Shown: positions 35,692 to 45,157, counted from the first letter of the stretch. The stretch is DNA of 64,000 nucleotides from Acetobacter senegalensis (GCF_001580995.1 NZ_LHZU01000148.1:124001-188000), one strand, 5' to 3'. Notes: generated by a model not told the origin, from the sequence alone. A program made the numbers and translations.

Positions 35692-37035
35692 TCAGGCCAG
35701 AATACTGCTTGCCTTGGCGCGGTTATCAATCACGCGAGTTACTTTGCCGTTTGAGCGCGGGATCATGCCTGGTTCTTTCACGGAAACCTGCACAGAAACA
35801 CCGATTGTATTTTTGATGGTTTTTATGATTTCGCGGGAACGATGAGACGTTTCTGCCGGGTTCCATGCTTCCGGCCGGGGCTCTACATGAATGGTCATGT
35901 TATCCATGCGGCCATGATGGGTCAGTTCGATCTGAAAATGTGCGCTGCACCATTTACAGTGCAGAAGGGCCGCTTCAACCTGTGTAGGGAAAATGTTCAC
36001 GCCACGCAGAATGATCATGTCATCTGAACGTGCCATTATTTTTTCTATTCGTCTTACCGCAGGCACCATGGTGCCCGGTAAAAGGCGGGTTAAGTCACGC
36101 GTGCGATAGCGCACGATAGGGAAAGCTTCCTTGGAAAGTGATGTAATGACCAACTCTCCCGGCTCTCCGTCCGCGACGGGAACGCCCGTTTCCGGGTTAA
36201 TGATCTCAGGGTAGAAATGATCCTCCCAGAAATGGAGGCCATCTTTTGTTTCTATAAACTCCTGAGCAACGCCGGGGCCAACAACTTCTGAAAGTCCGTA
36301 AATATCAACAGCATGCATATCGAATGCCTGCTCTATCTCTTCACGCATACTGTTTGTCCACGGCTCTGCACCAAAAATACCATACTTTATGGAAGAAGCC
36401 CGAGGGTCCAAACCCTGTCGCCGGAATTCATCCAGCAGGGCCAACATGTAGGAGGGGGTAACCGTAATGATTTGCGGCTTGAAGTCCTCAATCAGTTGCA
36501 CCTGCCGTTCCGTCATGCCGCCAGACATGGGAATAACGGTGCAGCCCATACGTTCAGCTCCCAAATGCATGCCGAGGCCGCCTGTAAACAACCCATAGCC
36601 ATATGCATTATGCAGTTTCATGCCGGGCCGTCCGCCTGCCGCGCGGATTGAGCGCCCGACAATGCCCGCCCACATATCCAGATCCGCATGGGTGTATCCG
36701 ACAACTATGGGTTTTCCTGTGGTGCCGGAAGAACCATGAATGCGTGCAAGCCTTTCCTGTGGCACGGCAAACATTCCAAAAGGGTAGGTATCGCGTAGGT
36801 CTGCTTTGGTTGTTGTCGGGAACCGGGCCAGATCAGATAATGAGCAGAGATCGTCCGGATGGACGCCCGCCGCTATGCATCGGTTACGGTATAAAGCGAC
36901 ATTCTCATAGGCATGGCGAAGAGACCATTTCATACGCTCAAGCTGAATGAACATCAGTTCATCGCGAGATAGCGCAGCAATGTCATGTATGGCTTCCGGA
37001 TGGGGGTAAGCCGGGGTGTAGACGGTGGCGTTCAT
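35692..37035 (-). CDS. paaK: Phenylacetate-CoA ligase PaaK
   Basis: A 447-residue ANL-superfamily ligase with the P-loop HGSSGTTGKPIVVGYTHAD, YGIFGAEPWTNSMREEIE, YGLSEVVGPGVAQE and the hinge YRTRDLTRLLPG. The C-terminal domain has MIILRGVNIFPTQVEAALL and the lysine in PRSNGKVTRVIDNR. It makes phenylacetyl-CoA from phenylacetate, ATP and CoA, the entry step and source of the inducer. It starts 258 bases after the paaG stop, so a promoter may precede it. Confidence 0.95.
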   Translation of the reverse strand: MNATVYTPAYPHPEAIHDIAALSRDELMFIQLERMKWSLRHAYENVALYRNRCIAAGVHPDDLCSLSDLARFPTTTKADLRDTYPFGMFAVPQERLARIHGSSGTTGKPIVVGYTHADLDMWAGIVGRSIRAAGGRPGMKLHNAYGYGLFTGGLGMHLGAERMGCTVIPMSGGMTERQVQLIEDFKPQIITVTPSYMLALLDEFRRQGLDPRASSIKYGIFGAEPWTNSMREEIEQAFDMHAVDIYGLSEVVGPGVAQEFIETKDGLHFWEDHFYPEIINPETGVPVADGEPGELVITSLSKEAFPIVRYRTRDLTRLLPGTMVPAVRRIEKIMARSDDMIILRGVNIFPTQVEAALLHCKWCSAHFQIELTHHGRMDNMTIHVEPRPEAWNPAETSHRSREIIKTIKNTIGVSVQVSVKEPGMIPRSNGKVTRVIDNRAKASSILA

Positions 37036-37293
37036 CGTAACCTCATATCGCCTCTTTGCGGGGCTGTTGTTTTGGGAAGGTTCGGTTTGTAAAACGTTCG
37101 TCCTGTAGGCACTGTATCGGTTAGATGTTGTTTTTTAGGGCAGAGAAACCATTGATGACATGAGCATTTTCCCTGCCAATGTTGAGGTTTTTTTGTGCTC
37201 TGTCTTTTTTCATGAAAAGCGTGGTCCAAGGTTTTGCAGCTTTTGGAACAAGGAAGACTGTAAAACAGGCAGTGCCTTCGTAAGACATAGCGA

Positions 37294-38082
37294 TTATCCC
37301 AAACCGCTGAAATGCGGCTTTCGCTTTTCGATGAAAGCGGCTACCCCTTCAGCGTAATCATCTGTCTGGCCAGCACGGCGCATCAGGTCGCGCTCAAGGT
37401 CCAGTTGCTGGTCCAATGTGTTATGGGATGATGCATTGAGGGCAGATTTTATCTGGCCCAGGCCAAAAGTCGGCTGTTCAGAAAGGTGTTTTGCAAGAGA
37501 GAAAGCCTCTCCATGAAGGTTTTGATCTTCAACAGCCTTCCAGATGAGCCCCCAATCCGCAGCGGTTTCTGCTGAGAGGGGCTCGCCCAGTAAAGCAAGT
37601 CCCCGGGCACGAGCCTCACCAACAAGGCGGGGGAGGTGGTAGGTGCCCCCAGAATCGGGAATAAGGCCAAGTTTGGCAAAGGAAAGTACAAATCGTGCTC
37701 CCTTGCCTGCAATCACAATGTCGCAAGCCAGGGCAATATTCACGCCCGCGCCCGCTGCCACACCGTTGACGGCGCACACTATGGGCTTAGGCAGGGACCG
37801 AAGTTGCCGGATGAGAGGATTATAAAATGTCTCTACTGTATGTCCAAGATCAGGAGCTGCGGCATCTGGTGCGCGAAGCCGCTCGGAAAGATCCTGACCA
37901 GCACAAAACCCTCTTCCTGAGCCTGTAAGCAGAACGGCCCTGCATGATGGGTCTTCTCGCGCTTCTGTCAGGGCTGCCCGTAACGCTGCATGCATTTCAT
38001 CGTTAAGCGAATTAAGGCGTTCTGGCCTGTTGAGAGTTATGGAAAGCCAGCCAGGATGCCGTTCAACGAGCACTGTAGTCAT
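37294..38082 (-). CDS. paaG: Enoyl-CoA hydratase/isomerase, 1,2-epoxyphenylacetyl-CoA isomerase PaaG
   Basis: A 262-residue crotonase-fold enzyme with SGRGFCAGQDLSER (oxyanion hole), AVNGVAAGAGVNIALACDIV and GLIPDSGGTYHLPRLVG. The single Asp in GLIPDSGG with no second acid typical of hydratases is the pattern of PaaG, which turns the ring epoxide into oxepin-CoA. It has a clear AAGGAA site. It is divergent from paaJ across a region with a TetR-type palindrome and upstream of paaK-paaZ. Confidence 0.88.
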   Translation of the reverse strand: MTTVLVERHPGWLSITLNRPERLNSLNDEMHAALRAALTEAREDPSCRAVLLTGSGRGFCAGQDLSERLRAPDAAAPDLGHTVETFYNPLIRQLRSLPKPIVCAVNGVAAGAGVNIALACDIVIAGKGARFVLSFAKLGLIPDSGGTYHLPRLVGEARARGLALLGEPLSAETAADWGLIWKAVEDQNLHGEAFSLAKHLSEQPTFGLGQIKSALNASSHNTLDQQLDLERDLMRRAGQTDDYAEGVAAFIEKRKPHFSGLG

Positions 38083-38412
38083 GGGATATTCCTTGTGGGT
38101 CGGTAGAGCCGATCTTGTTTTTGTTTCAGGCGAAGGACATCACGTATTAATATATTGACCAACCGGACGGTTGATATATTCTGACAGAAGTCTACATCTG
38201 TCAATAAATCAAAAAAAACGGAGGCAGCCGATGGATGATAACCCAATATGTCAGAAAGCGTTTTTCTTTGGTGCATTTGTCCCACGCTTTACGAATCAAT
38301 GCCGGGATGAGTTCCCTGACGTTAGAGACAGCCTTTCACGATCTGTTAGCTGCCTAAGCACAGAGCCGTTTTGGAATATTCCCGTAATATCCGGGCGGGC
38401 AGGAGATATTTC
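38083..38412. other. Divergent promoter region between paaG and paaJ
   Basis: About 330 bases hold the promoters of the leftward paaG-paaK-paaZ and rightward paaJ-paaFH-MBL units. It contains the palindrome at 38160-38173. A plus-strand frame (38171-38416) runs through it but has no domain or codon pattern to support a gene. Confidence 0.6.
38155..38175. promoter_or_regulatory. TetR-type operator candidate between paaG and paaJ
   Basis: Perfect arms CAACCG (38160-38165) and CGGTTG (38168-38173) flank GA, with TTGAC extending the left half. The ACCGNNCGGT core is common for TetR-family repressors of acyl-CoA catabolism. It lies about 80 bases before the paaG start. The TetR gene at 32938-33528 is the obvious candidate to bind it. 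Confidence 0.6.
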
Positions 38413-39621
38413 ATGAGGCATGCTTATATCTGTGATTATACGCGCACACCCATAGGCCGCTATGCAGGTATTTTACGCGATATTCGGACAGATGATCTTG
38501 CGGCACATCCGCTGCGTGTCATGCGTGAGCGGCATGCAGCACTGGATTGGGAATGCATTGATGATGTGATTCTCGGGTGCGCCAATCAGGCAGGGGAAGA
38601 TAACCGCAACATAGCCCGTATGGCACTTCTGCTGGCAGGGCTTCCTGAAAGCGTATCGGGCACCACAATCAACAGGTTATGCGGTTCCGGCTTGGATGCT
38701 GTGGGCATGGCGGCCTATCGCATTATTGCCGGAGATGCAGATCTGGTTTTGGCTGGTGGGGTGGAGAGCATGACACGCGCTCCGTTTGTAACAGGCAAGG
38801 CAACGCACGCATTTGGCCGCCATTGCGAGATGTATGATACGACCATCGGCTGGCGTTTTATCAATCCCGTTTTTCAGGCGCGGTTCGGTGTGGATTCCAT
38901 GCCTGAAACGGCCGAAAACGTGGCGGAACAGTTTGGAATTTCTCGCTACGATCAGGATCTTTTTGCTGCTCGCTCACACAAACGTGCAGCCGCCGCTCAG
39001 GCAAGCGGCTTCTTTGCACGTGAAATTTCACCCGTGCAGATCTCTGGCCCTGCAAAAGGCGAAAAAAGCTGGGTAACGGATGATGAACATATCCGCCCCT
39101 CAACAACCCCCGAAACATTGTCCAAGCTAAGAACACCATTTCGTGATGGTGGAAGTGTGACTGCTGGCAACGCTTCTGGTGTGAATGATGGTGCAGCGAT
39201 TCTTGTTCTGGCAAGTGAAGACGGAATACGCCGCCATGGCTTGCAGCCCAAAGCGCGCCTGGTTTCAGTGGCAACTGTGGGCGTAGCCCCCCGGATCATG
39301 GGGATTGCTCCGGCTCCCGCCACAGAGAAATTGCTCCAGCGAAACGCTCTTTCAGTGAAAGATATCGACGTTCTGGAACTGAATGAAGCATTTGCCGCAC
39401 AGGCATTGGCTGTTTTACGTCAGCTTGGGTTGCCTGATGATGCTGATCATGTGAACCCCCATGGGGGTGCCATAGCGCTGGGACATCCGTTAGGAATGTC
39501 GGGTGCGCGGCTGGCTATGACAGCGGTAAATGCCATGGAGCAGGGAGCGGGGCGTCGCGCTGTGGCAACCATGTGTATCGGCGTTGGGCAGGGTATTGCC
39601 GCTTTGATTGAAAAGGTTTGA
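38413..39621 (+). CDS. paaJ: 3-oxoadipyl-CoA/3-oxo-5,6-dehydrosuberyl-CoA thiolase PaaJ
   Basis: The ATG at 38413 with AGGAG upstream gives 402 residues. Thiolase signatures are INRLCGSGLDAVGMAAYRI (acyl-binding Cys), VNPHGGAIALGHPLGMSGAR and MCIGVGQG. AYICDYTRTPIGRYAGIL at the N-terminus is typical of PaaJ/PcaF. It performs both thiolytic steps of the pathway, giving acetyl-CoA and finally succinyl-CoA. It lies 4 bases before the fused hydratase/dehydrogenase gene. Confidence 0.92.
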   Translation: MRHAYICDYTRTPIGRYAGILRDIRTDDLAAHPLRVMRERHAALDWECIDDVILGCANQAGEDNRNIARMALLLAGLPESVSGTTINRLCGSGLDAVGMAAYRIIAGDADLVLAGGVESMTRAPFVTGKATHAFGRHCEMYDTTIGWRFINPVFQARFGVDSMPETAENVAEQFGISRYDQDLFAARSHKRAAAAQASGFFAREISPVQISGPAKGEKSWVTDDEHIRPSTTPETLSKLRTPFRDGGSVTAGNASGVNDGAAILVLASEDGIRRHGLQPKARLVSVATVGVAPRIMGIAPAPATEKLLQRNALSVKDIDVLELNEAFAAQALAVLRQLGLPDDADHVNPHGGAIALGHPLGMSGARLAMTAVNAMEQGAGRRAVATMCIGVGQGIAALIEKV

Positions 39622-39625
39622 GACA

Positions 39626-41707
39626 ATGCAGACCATATCTCAACCTGTCGTTCGTGTGTCGCGTCATGATAAAATTGCCGTCGTGGCAATTGATAATCCA
39701 CCCGTAAATGCTCTGTCTGATACAGTAAGAGCGTCATTGCTGCATATGCTCCGCGAGTTGGCGGAAGACCCCACCGTAGCGGCTGTGGTATTGACAGGCC
39801 AGAACGGACAGTTTGTTGCAGGGGCAGACATTCGCGAGATGTCCAGACCGCCAGCTCAACCATTTTTGCCAGAGGTTGTGGCCGCGATTGATGCAATGAA
39901 AAAACCAATTCTTGCGGCCATTGATGGTGCTGCTTTAGGGGGAGGGCTGGAGTTGGGCCTCGCATGTGATCTTCGTGTTGGCGCTGAGCGTAGTCGTGTG
40001 GGGCTGCCAGAGACAAAACTGGGGGTTATTCCCGGTGCTGGCGGTACGCAACGCTTGCCTCGATTGACAGGGGTAGCAACAGCGCTTGAGTTGATTGGAA
40101 GCGCAAAAATAATTTCTGGAAAAGAGGCTTTGCATCTTGGTATTTTAGATGCGCTCATGCCAGAGGACAGAATGTTAACGGACGTTATTGCTTTGGCGGA
40201 AAATACTCCCAAGCGCAGGCTGTCCGACCGTGATGTGCCATGTGCTTCGAAAACTGATGTTCAGGACGCAGAGAAGAGCATCCTTAAGCGGGCCAAGGGG
40301 GCTACGGCTGTGCTGGAAGCCGTGCGGGTGGTTAAAGCAGCCGAGACAGAGCCTTTTGCACAAGGACTCTCCCTTGAACGAGAGGCTTTCCTGCGGTTGC
40401 GCGAAAGTGATGAGGCAAAAGCGCTCCGTTATCTTTTCCTTGCAGAACGCGCTACAGGACGTTTGCCGGCAAGTGAAAAAGCCCAACCGCGCCATTTTTC
40501 CCGTATCGGGATTATTGGTGGCGGAACGATGGGAGCGGGAATTGCTGTTACCACAGCGGATGCAGCATTAAACGTTGTGATTATAGAGCGTGGTGCTGCT
40601 GCGGTAGCTGCATGCCAGAAACGCATTGCAAGTCTTTATGCCAAACAGATTGAAACAAAAAGAATTAGCGAAAAAGAGGCAGAAAGACGATTTAAAAAAA
40701 TACAGATTTCCCATGAGTGGGACGCGTTAAAGAATGTGGATTTTGTGATTGAAGCAGCATTCGAATCCATGGAAGTAAAAGAAGATATTTTCCGTAGTCT
40801 TAATAAAGTCGTGCAGGCCCATACGGTTGTCGCAACAAATACATCTTATCTGGATCTTGACGCAATTGCCGGATGTGCCGAAAGGCCAGAGAATGTGCTG
40901 GGGCTGCATTTCTTCTCTCCTGCGCATATTATGCGTTTGGTTGAAGTTATTCGTGGTGCCAAAACAGCACCGGATGCTTTGGCAACAGCAATTTCTTTAG
41001 GACGGAAAATACGGAAACTCCCCGTAGTTGCCGCTGTTGGCGAAGGATTTATTGGGAATAGAATATTTTCACATTATCGTAAGCACGCTGAATATTTAAT
41101 GGAAGATGGGGTGTCCCCGCAGGACATTGACCAGGCCATGCAATCTTATGGCTTTGCTATGGGGCCATTTGCTGTAGCGGACCTTTCCGGGCTGGATATT
41201 GCATGGGCCATGAGAAAGCGGCAGAGTGCAACACGCAATCCGAACGAGCGGTATGTGAAAATACCTGATATGTTTTGCGAGGCAGGGCGTCTTGGCAGAA
41301 AGACCGGTAAGGGCTGGTATTCTTATGCTTCGGCTTCACCCGAACTGGACGATGAAGCGTGTGCTCTGATTGAAGCAGGAAGAAAACAGGCGGGGAGTCG
41401 TCACGTTAAATTGAGTGCTGAAGCCATTCAACGTCGTCTTCTTGCCGTTCTTGCAAATGAAGGTGCCAAGGTAATGGAAAGCGGAGTTGCGTCCTCTGCG
41501 TCTGATATCGATATTGTGTTTGTAAATGGGTATGGCTTTCCCCGTATTCAGGGTGGCCCGATGTTTGCGGCTGATAAAATGGGTTTGCCTAATGTTTTGA
41601 GGGAAGTGGAAGCTGCTGCCGCTGTAGGGGGAGCAGGTTCAGAACCTTCGGCTTTATTGATCAAACTGGCGCAATCGGGCGGCTCTTTTACCGCAGGAAT
41701 AACATGA
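39626..41707 (+). CDS. Fused enoyl-CoA hydratase/3-hydroxyacyl-CoA dehydrogenase (replaces PaaF and PaaH)
   Basis: A 693-residue protein. Residues about 10-190 form a crotonase domain (GQNGQFVAGADIREM, GAALGGGLELGLACDLRVG, LGVIPGAGGTQRLPRLTG with catalytic Glu/Gly pattern). Residues about 295-480 form the NAD-binding 3-hydroxyacyl-CoA dehydrogenase domain (IGIIGGGTMGAGIAVTTADA, VLGLHFFSPAHIMRLVEV). Two C-terminal dehydrogenase domains follow (EGFIGNRIFSHYRKHAEYLM, NGYGFPRIQGGPMF). It is a FadJ/FadB-like multifunctional enzyme. No separate paaF or paaH is present, so it probably does both steps on the dehydrosuberyl- and dehydroadipyl-CoA intermediates. It is coupled to the MBL gene by an ATGA overlap. 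Confidence 0.88.
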   Translation: MQTISQPVVRVSRHDKIAVVAIDNPPVNALSDTVRASLLHMLRELAEDPTVAAVVLTGQNGQFVAGADIREMSRPPAQPFLPEVVAAIDAMKKPILAAIDGAALGGGLELGLACDLRVGAERSRVGLPETKLGVIPGAGGTQRLPRLTGVATALELIGSAKIISGKEALHLGILDALMPEDRMLTDVIALAENTPKRRLSDRDVPCASKTDVQDAEKSILKRAKGATAVLEAVRVVKAAETEPFAQGLSLEREAFLRLRESDEAKALRYLFLAERATGRLPASEKAQPRHFSRIGIIGGGTMGAGIAVTTADAALNVVIIERGAAAVAACQKRIASLYAKQIETKRISEKEAERRFKKIQISHEWDALKNVDFVIEAAFESMEVKEDIFRSLNKVVQAHTVVATNTSYLDLDAIAGCAERPENVLGLHFFSPAHIMRLVEVIRGAKTAPDALATAISLGRKIRKLPVVAAVGEGFIGNRIFSHYRKHAEYLMEDGVSPQDIDQAMQSYGFAMGPFAVADLSGLDIAWAMRKRQSATRNPNERYVKIPDMFCEAGRLGRKTGKGWYSYASASPELDDEACALIEAGRKQAGSRHVKLSAEAIQRRLLAVLANEGAKVMESGVASSASDIDIVFVNGYGFPRIQGGPMFAADKMGLPNVLREVEAAAAVGGAGSEPSALLIKLAQSGGSFTAGIT

Positions 41708-42540
41708 AAGCAGCGTTGCAGACAGATTGGCGGTTACGAGAAGAAACCCCAGTCTATGGAAAGCCCATGGATGTTGTGGATGGGATCAGGCGCATTGTAG
41801 CACCTAATCCCCACTCCATGACGTATCATGGAACAAATACGTGGCTTATAACCCATGCAGCCGGTACCGCCGTAGTTGATCCAGGAACGGATGATCCTGC
41901 GCATCTGGATGCTATTTGCGGAGTTTCCGGCACAATCAGCCATGTTATTGTCACGCACTGGCATCATGATCATTTTGACGGGGCCCATGCTCTTGCATTG
42001 CGTGCTAACGTTCCTGTTTTCAAGTTTCCGTCGGGTCCGTTAAAAGGGGATAAAGACCTTCTTCACGGAGCTGAAATTGCGGGTATGCGGGTTATCCATA
42101 CGCCAGGCCATGCAGAAGATCATATTTGTCTTGAACGGTCTGATGGAGTTTTGCTGAGCGGTGATCATGTGATGGGATGGTCAACCACCTTGGTTCCTCC
42201 ACCGCCGGATGGTGATCTGGGTGATTATATTGAAAGCCTGGAACGCGTGCAGGCTCTTAACGCTCGAATTTTTCTGCCCGGGCACGGGCCAGAGATTCTG
42301 AAACCATATTCGTTCATTGAACAACTTTTGGAAAAGAGATATGAAAAACTGCATCAAATTGAAAATATTCTGACGCATGAGGTTCAGGAATTTTCCAATA
42401 TTTTTGAGCGTGCATATCCAAAATTGAGCAAGACATTGCGGTTTGCAGCAGAAATGATGCTTGAAACGTACTTGCTAGAGCTAAAAAAACGCGGGAAAGC
42501 AATACAAGAACCGGCAGGTTGGAAACGAGCAGGATTCTGA
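41704..42540 (+). CDS. MBL-fold metallo-hydrolase (LACTB2/glyoxalase II-like) in the paa operon
   Basis: A 278-residue metallo-beta-lactamase-fold protein. The metal motif HWHHDH is at 85-90, with a further His in HTPGHAEDH and Asp in LLSGDHVMGW. The C-terminal 60 residues look like the winged-helix tail of LACTB2-type hydrolases. Its start overlaps the fused hydratase/dehydrogenase stop, so it is co-translated with it. It could be a thioesterase clearing stuck acyl-CoA intermediates, but that is inference. The substrate is unknown. Confidence 0.8.
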   Translation: MKAALQTDWRLREETPVYGKPMDVVDGIRRIVAPNPHSMTYHGTNTWLITHAAGTAVVDPGTDDPAHLDAICGVSGTISHVIVTHWHHDHFDGAHALALRANVPVFKFPSGPLKGDKDLLHGAEIAGMRVIHTPGHAEDHICLERSDGVLLSGDHVMGWSTTLVPPPPDGDLGDYIESLERVQALNARIFLPGHGPEILKPYSFIEQLLEKRYEKLHQIENILTHEVQEFSNIFERAYPKLSKTLRFAAEMMLETYLLELKKRGKAIQEPAGWKRAGF

Positions 42541-42545
42541 TTTCT

Positions 42546-42570
42546 CGATCTCCCAAGATCGTATTTTTTC
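42546..42570 (+). terminator. Intrinsic terminator after the paaJ-paaFH-MBL operon
   Basis: CGATCT (42546-42551) and AGATCG (42556-42561) pair perfectly around CCCA and are followed by TATTTTTTC. It lies 5 bases after the stop of the MBL gene. Confidence 0.85.
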
Positions 42571-42850
42571 TATAAGAGCCGACAGAAATGAGCGGAATCT
42601 ACCCTTGCCTTTTTCTAGAATTAGGTTCCCTGAATGTTATTCTTCCTCTTGAAGCAGAGTGTTATCTCATAACTGACGATAAGTGACAGGGAGGGAACAG
42701 CCGGCTGGCCAGAGTAATTACAGGATGAGTGTCGGTGTTAATCCTAACGTTAGAGTGGGTATAGTAAACATTCTTCTTACAAAACATCTTATAAATATTA
42801 ATCAAGTTTTTTAGAATAAGAATTTTGTAAAGGGCGAGTGCAGTATTCTC
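42571..42850. other. Intergenic region between paa and hpa modules
   Basis: About 280 bases between convergent genes, the MBL hydrolase and the porin. AT-rich in its right half. I see no gene, and no repeat beyond the terminator before it. Confidence 0.55.
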
Positions 42851-44392
42851 TCAGTGTGCCGAAAGGCCCGAGAGGAAGCCCATGTCGATCATCAACTGAC
42901 CAGCAAGAACGATACCATTTGAACTAATCTTCTTTGCTGCGGGATTATAGTAATTGTCAGGATTAAAAATGTATTGAATGCTTGGCTCGAACGCGATTCC
43001 GGGAACGATGGAGATATGCCCACTGACCTCCAGGCGCATGATATTCTGGGAGCCTATTCGCGGGTCTCCTCCATTTTGAATACGTGTTCGCTGCTGATAG
43101 AGCATCTGGTGTTTGGAAGCCCGTACGTAGCTGAATTTAATCTGTTCCCGGTCTAACGTGCGTTTAAAGTGCCCATGATAACTAAAACCCCCTTCTGCAA
43201 GTGCTTTGAAGGGAGCAGCAGGGTCTGCGGCAAAGCCGAGTGCCCCGAACGCATTAAGACCTTCAGGTAAGGGGGAAGGGACTGGGTGCCTATGGTCCCG
43301 GCGCCAGATGAGCTGTTGGCCGCGAAATTCGGCACCGGCTCGTCCATAATGTGTTGTATTGGTGTAAGGGTCTTTATATTGGGAACTGTTAAAGAAGCCG
43401 GACAACTGATACCGGCCGCCGTAAAGGTGTGAAATCTGAAGCCTTCTATAATTGAAGCCGCCCAGCAGAAGATAACCTGAGGCCGTGCGGGTGTCCCAAC
43501 GCCATCCGTTTCCGTGTTGGAAATACTGATTCATATTGGCCTCGAAAGCACCCATCTCAAAACTGATGTCATGAAACATACGTGCAGTGATGTAGCTGCC
43601 CCATGTTGCATACGGAGGCGGCAGTATACCGGCGGATGCCTGCATGATCGGATCTGTGCAGTTAAGGAAGTTATCGCAGTTATTAAAGAAAAAATACCGC
43701 CGAGGGTGGGTTCTACCCACAGAAAAGTTAACACGATTATAAAAGAGTTTTTGCTGATATGTCAGTAGTGCGAGCCAGCCTCCTGCAATATCATTATGCT
43801 GATCAATGCCTGCAAAATAATTTCCAACGGCTCCAGCCCATGCAGGGCCTGCGGGGTATCCACCATTTACAGTGGGCCGAAAGAGAATTTCTTCAAAATG
43901 AATTTCCCCCCCTTTGATTCCCATAATTTTCTGAAGATTGGCATCCAATCCCAACACAATGCCGGTTCCAAGAGAAAAACGGCCAGGGCGTGGTCCAATG
44001 TCAGGATTTGTCATATAGAGCTGGTTGAAAATTGCGTGCGGCGTTAAACCAATGTGCGTTAGAAATCGGCCTAGGAATGTTAAAGGTCCTTTTGGTGCCG
44101 GGGTGCCAGGTGACACCAGAAGAGGCGCGCCAGCCAATACTTGAGGAGGCAGTTCCGAAGGCACAAGTGTAATCGGTCCCTGTACATTGACGTAGCGGTC
44201 CTGCAATTCTTTGGTAAGGCGTACCGAATCCCAAAAATGACTGTTGGGTGGAGGAGGCGAGGTTATTGTGGTTTCCTCTGCCAGTGCAACGTGGAACAGG
44301 GTTGATAGTGCGAGACTGACGCATACGAGATTTGCCCAAAACCATGACAGACGGTGCCGCGTAAGTACGGACCGTATACAGACGAATTTCAT
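42851..44392 (-). CDS. OprB-family carbohydrate-type porin
   Basis: A 513-residue outer-membrane protein with a long N-terminus ending in a signal (LVCVSLALSTLFHVALAEET). It then has a barrel with the OprB pattern: GLTPHAIFNQLYMTNP, FSLGTGIVLGLDANLQKIMG, LGGFNYRRLQISHLYGGRYQ, and ending ...MIDMGFLSGLSAH. GAGAGGAG precedes the start. OprB proteins pass sugars, and relatives pass aromatic acids. It lies downstream of a membrane protein gene and the HPA activator gene on the same strand, so it may admit 4-hydroxyphenylacetate; that is inference. Confidence 0.82.
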   Translation of the reverse strand: MKFVCIRSVLTRHRLSWFWANLVCVSLALSTLFHVALAEETTITSPPPPNSHFWDSVRLTKELQDRYVNVQGPITLVPSELPPQVLAGAPLLVSPGTPAPKGPLTFLGRFLTHIGLTPHAIFNQLYMTNPDIGPRPGRFSLGTGIVLGLDANLQKIMGIKGGEIHFEEILFRPTVNGGYPAGPAWAGAVGNYFAGIDQHNDIAGGWLALLTYQQKLFYNRVNFSVGRTHPRRYFFFNNCDNFLNCTDPIMQASAGILPPPYATWGSYITARMFHDISFEMGAFEANMNQYFQHGNGWRWDTRTASGYLLLGGFNYRRLQISHLYGGRYQLSGFFNSSQYKDPYTNTTHYGRAGAEFRGQQLIWRRDHRHPVPSPLPEGLNAFGALGFAADPAAPFKALAEGGFSYHGHFKRTLDREQIKFSYVRASKHQMLYQQRTRIQNGGDPRIGSQNIMRLEVSGHISIVPGIAFEPSIQYIFNPDNYYNPAAKKISSNGIVLAGQLMIDMGFLSGLSAH

Positions 44393-44491
44393 GAAACACT
44401 CCTCTCTGACTGAATTTTTATTATTATTCAGACAGAAGCGTAGGGATCTTTGTCCTGGATAAAAGAGCGTGCACAGCAGGGAAAAACTGCT

Positions 44492-45157
44492 TCACGCGGT
44501 GCGTGCTGCGCGGGAACCGGAATCCGATGCAAAAGAAAGGATCGCTCCTAGCGCCACACTGAGATAAGCGGCAAAAACAACCCGCCATATATTGGGCAAT
44601 AGAAACGTGATGGTATGTGCTGGGGTCCAGAAAAAAATCAGACATAAGCCAACAATTTTTGCCCAACGGGGGAATCCGTTGGAACGTAGGTATTCGGTCG
44701 GAGCCTTTATACCCTCATCCAGCATTCGGTCCGTGATAAAATGGGTTAGCATCATGAAGAAACCGTACCCGGAAAAGATATTCATCCACGCACTGATAGC
44801 GAAAGCAGTGACCGGTTTAGATAGAGAGCTGGTACCAACAAACCATCTAACGCCTGAATCCATAATCATGAATGACATTGCAATCCAGACGCCAAAGCAG
44901 CCCCAAATGAGAGCCCGCGCAATCAAATGATCCGGGATCCAGTTGTCTTGCGTAATACGGCGCCTCAGGCATTCGCCAAAGGAGGCCAGGAAGAAAAATT
45001 TTATATAAGCCAAAAGGAACGGATGCCCCTGGACATTCAAGACGAGGTATATGACTCCACAGGTAACCAAAATCAGGTAAAAAATGGCTGCGATATCGGA
45101 CGATCTGAATCCAATGTTTCGCTGTCTAGTGTTGAATATATTTTCATTGTTAGACAT
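44492..45157 (-). CDS. Six-helix inner-membrane protein, possibly Mpv17/PMP22-like
   Basis: A 221-residue protein with about six hydrophobic segments, starting FRSSDIAAIFYLILVTCGVI. The C-terminal part, IVGLCLIFFWTPAHTITFLL then NIWRVVFAAYLSVALGAILS, follows the spacing W-x-P-x-Q/H...F...P...R...LS of the Mpv17/PMP22 family. The N-terminal half is less similar. It lies 99 bases before the porin gene and 173 bases after the hpaA stop, same strand. No known function can be given. The family call is tentative. Confidence 0.55.
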   Translation of the reverse strand: MSNNENIFNTRQRNIGFRSSDIAAIFYLILVTCGVIYLVLNVQGHPFLLAYIKFFFLASFGECLRRRITQDNWIPDHLIARALIWGCFGVWIAMSFMIMDSGVRWFVGTSSLSKPVTAFAISAWMNIFSGYGFFMMLTHFITDRMLDEGIKAPTEYLRSNGFPRWAKIVGLCLIFFWTPAHTITFLLPNIWRVVFAAYLSVALGAILSFASDSGSRAARTA

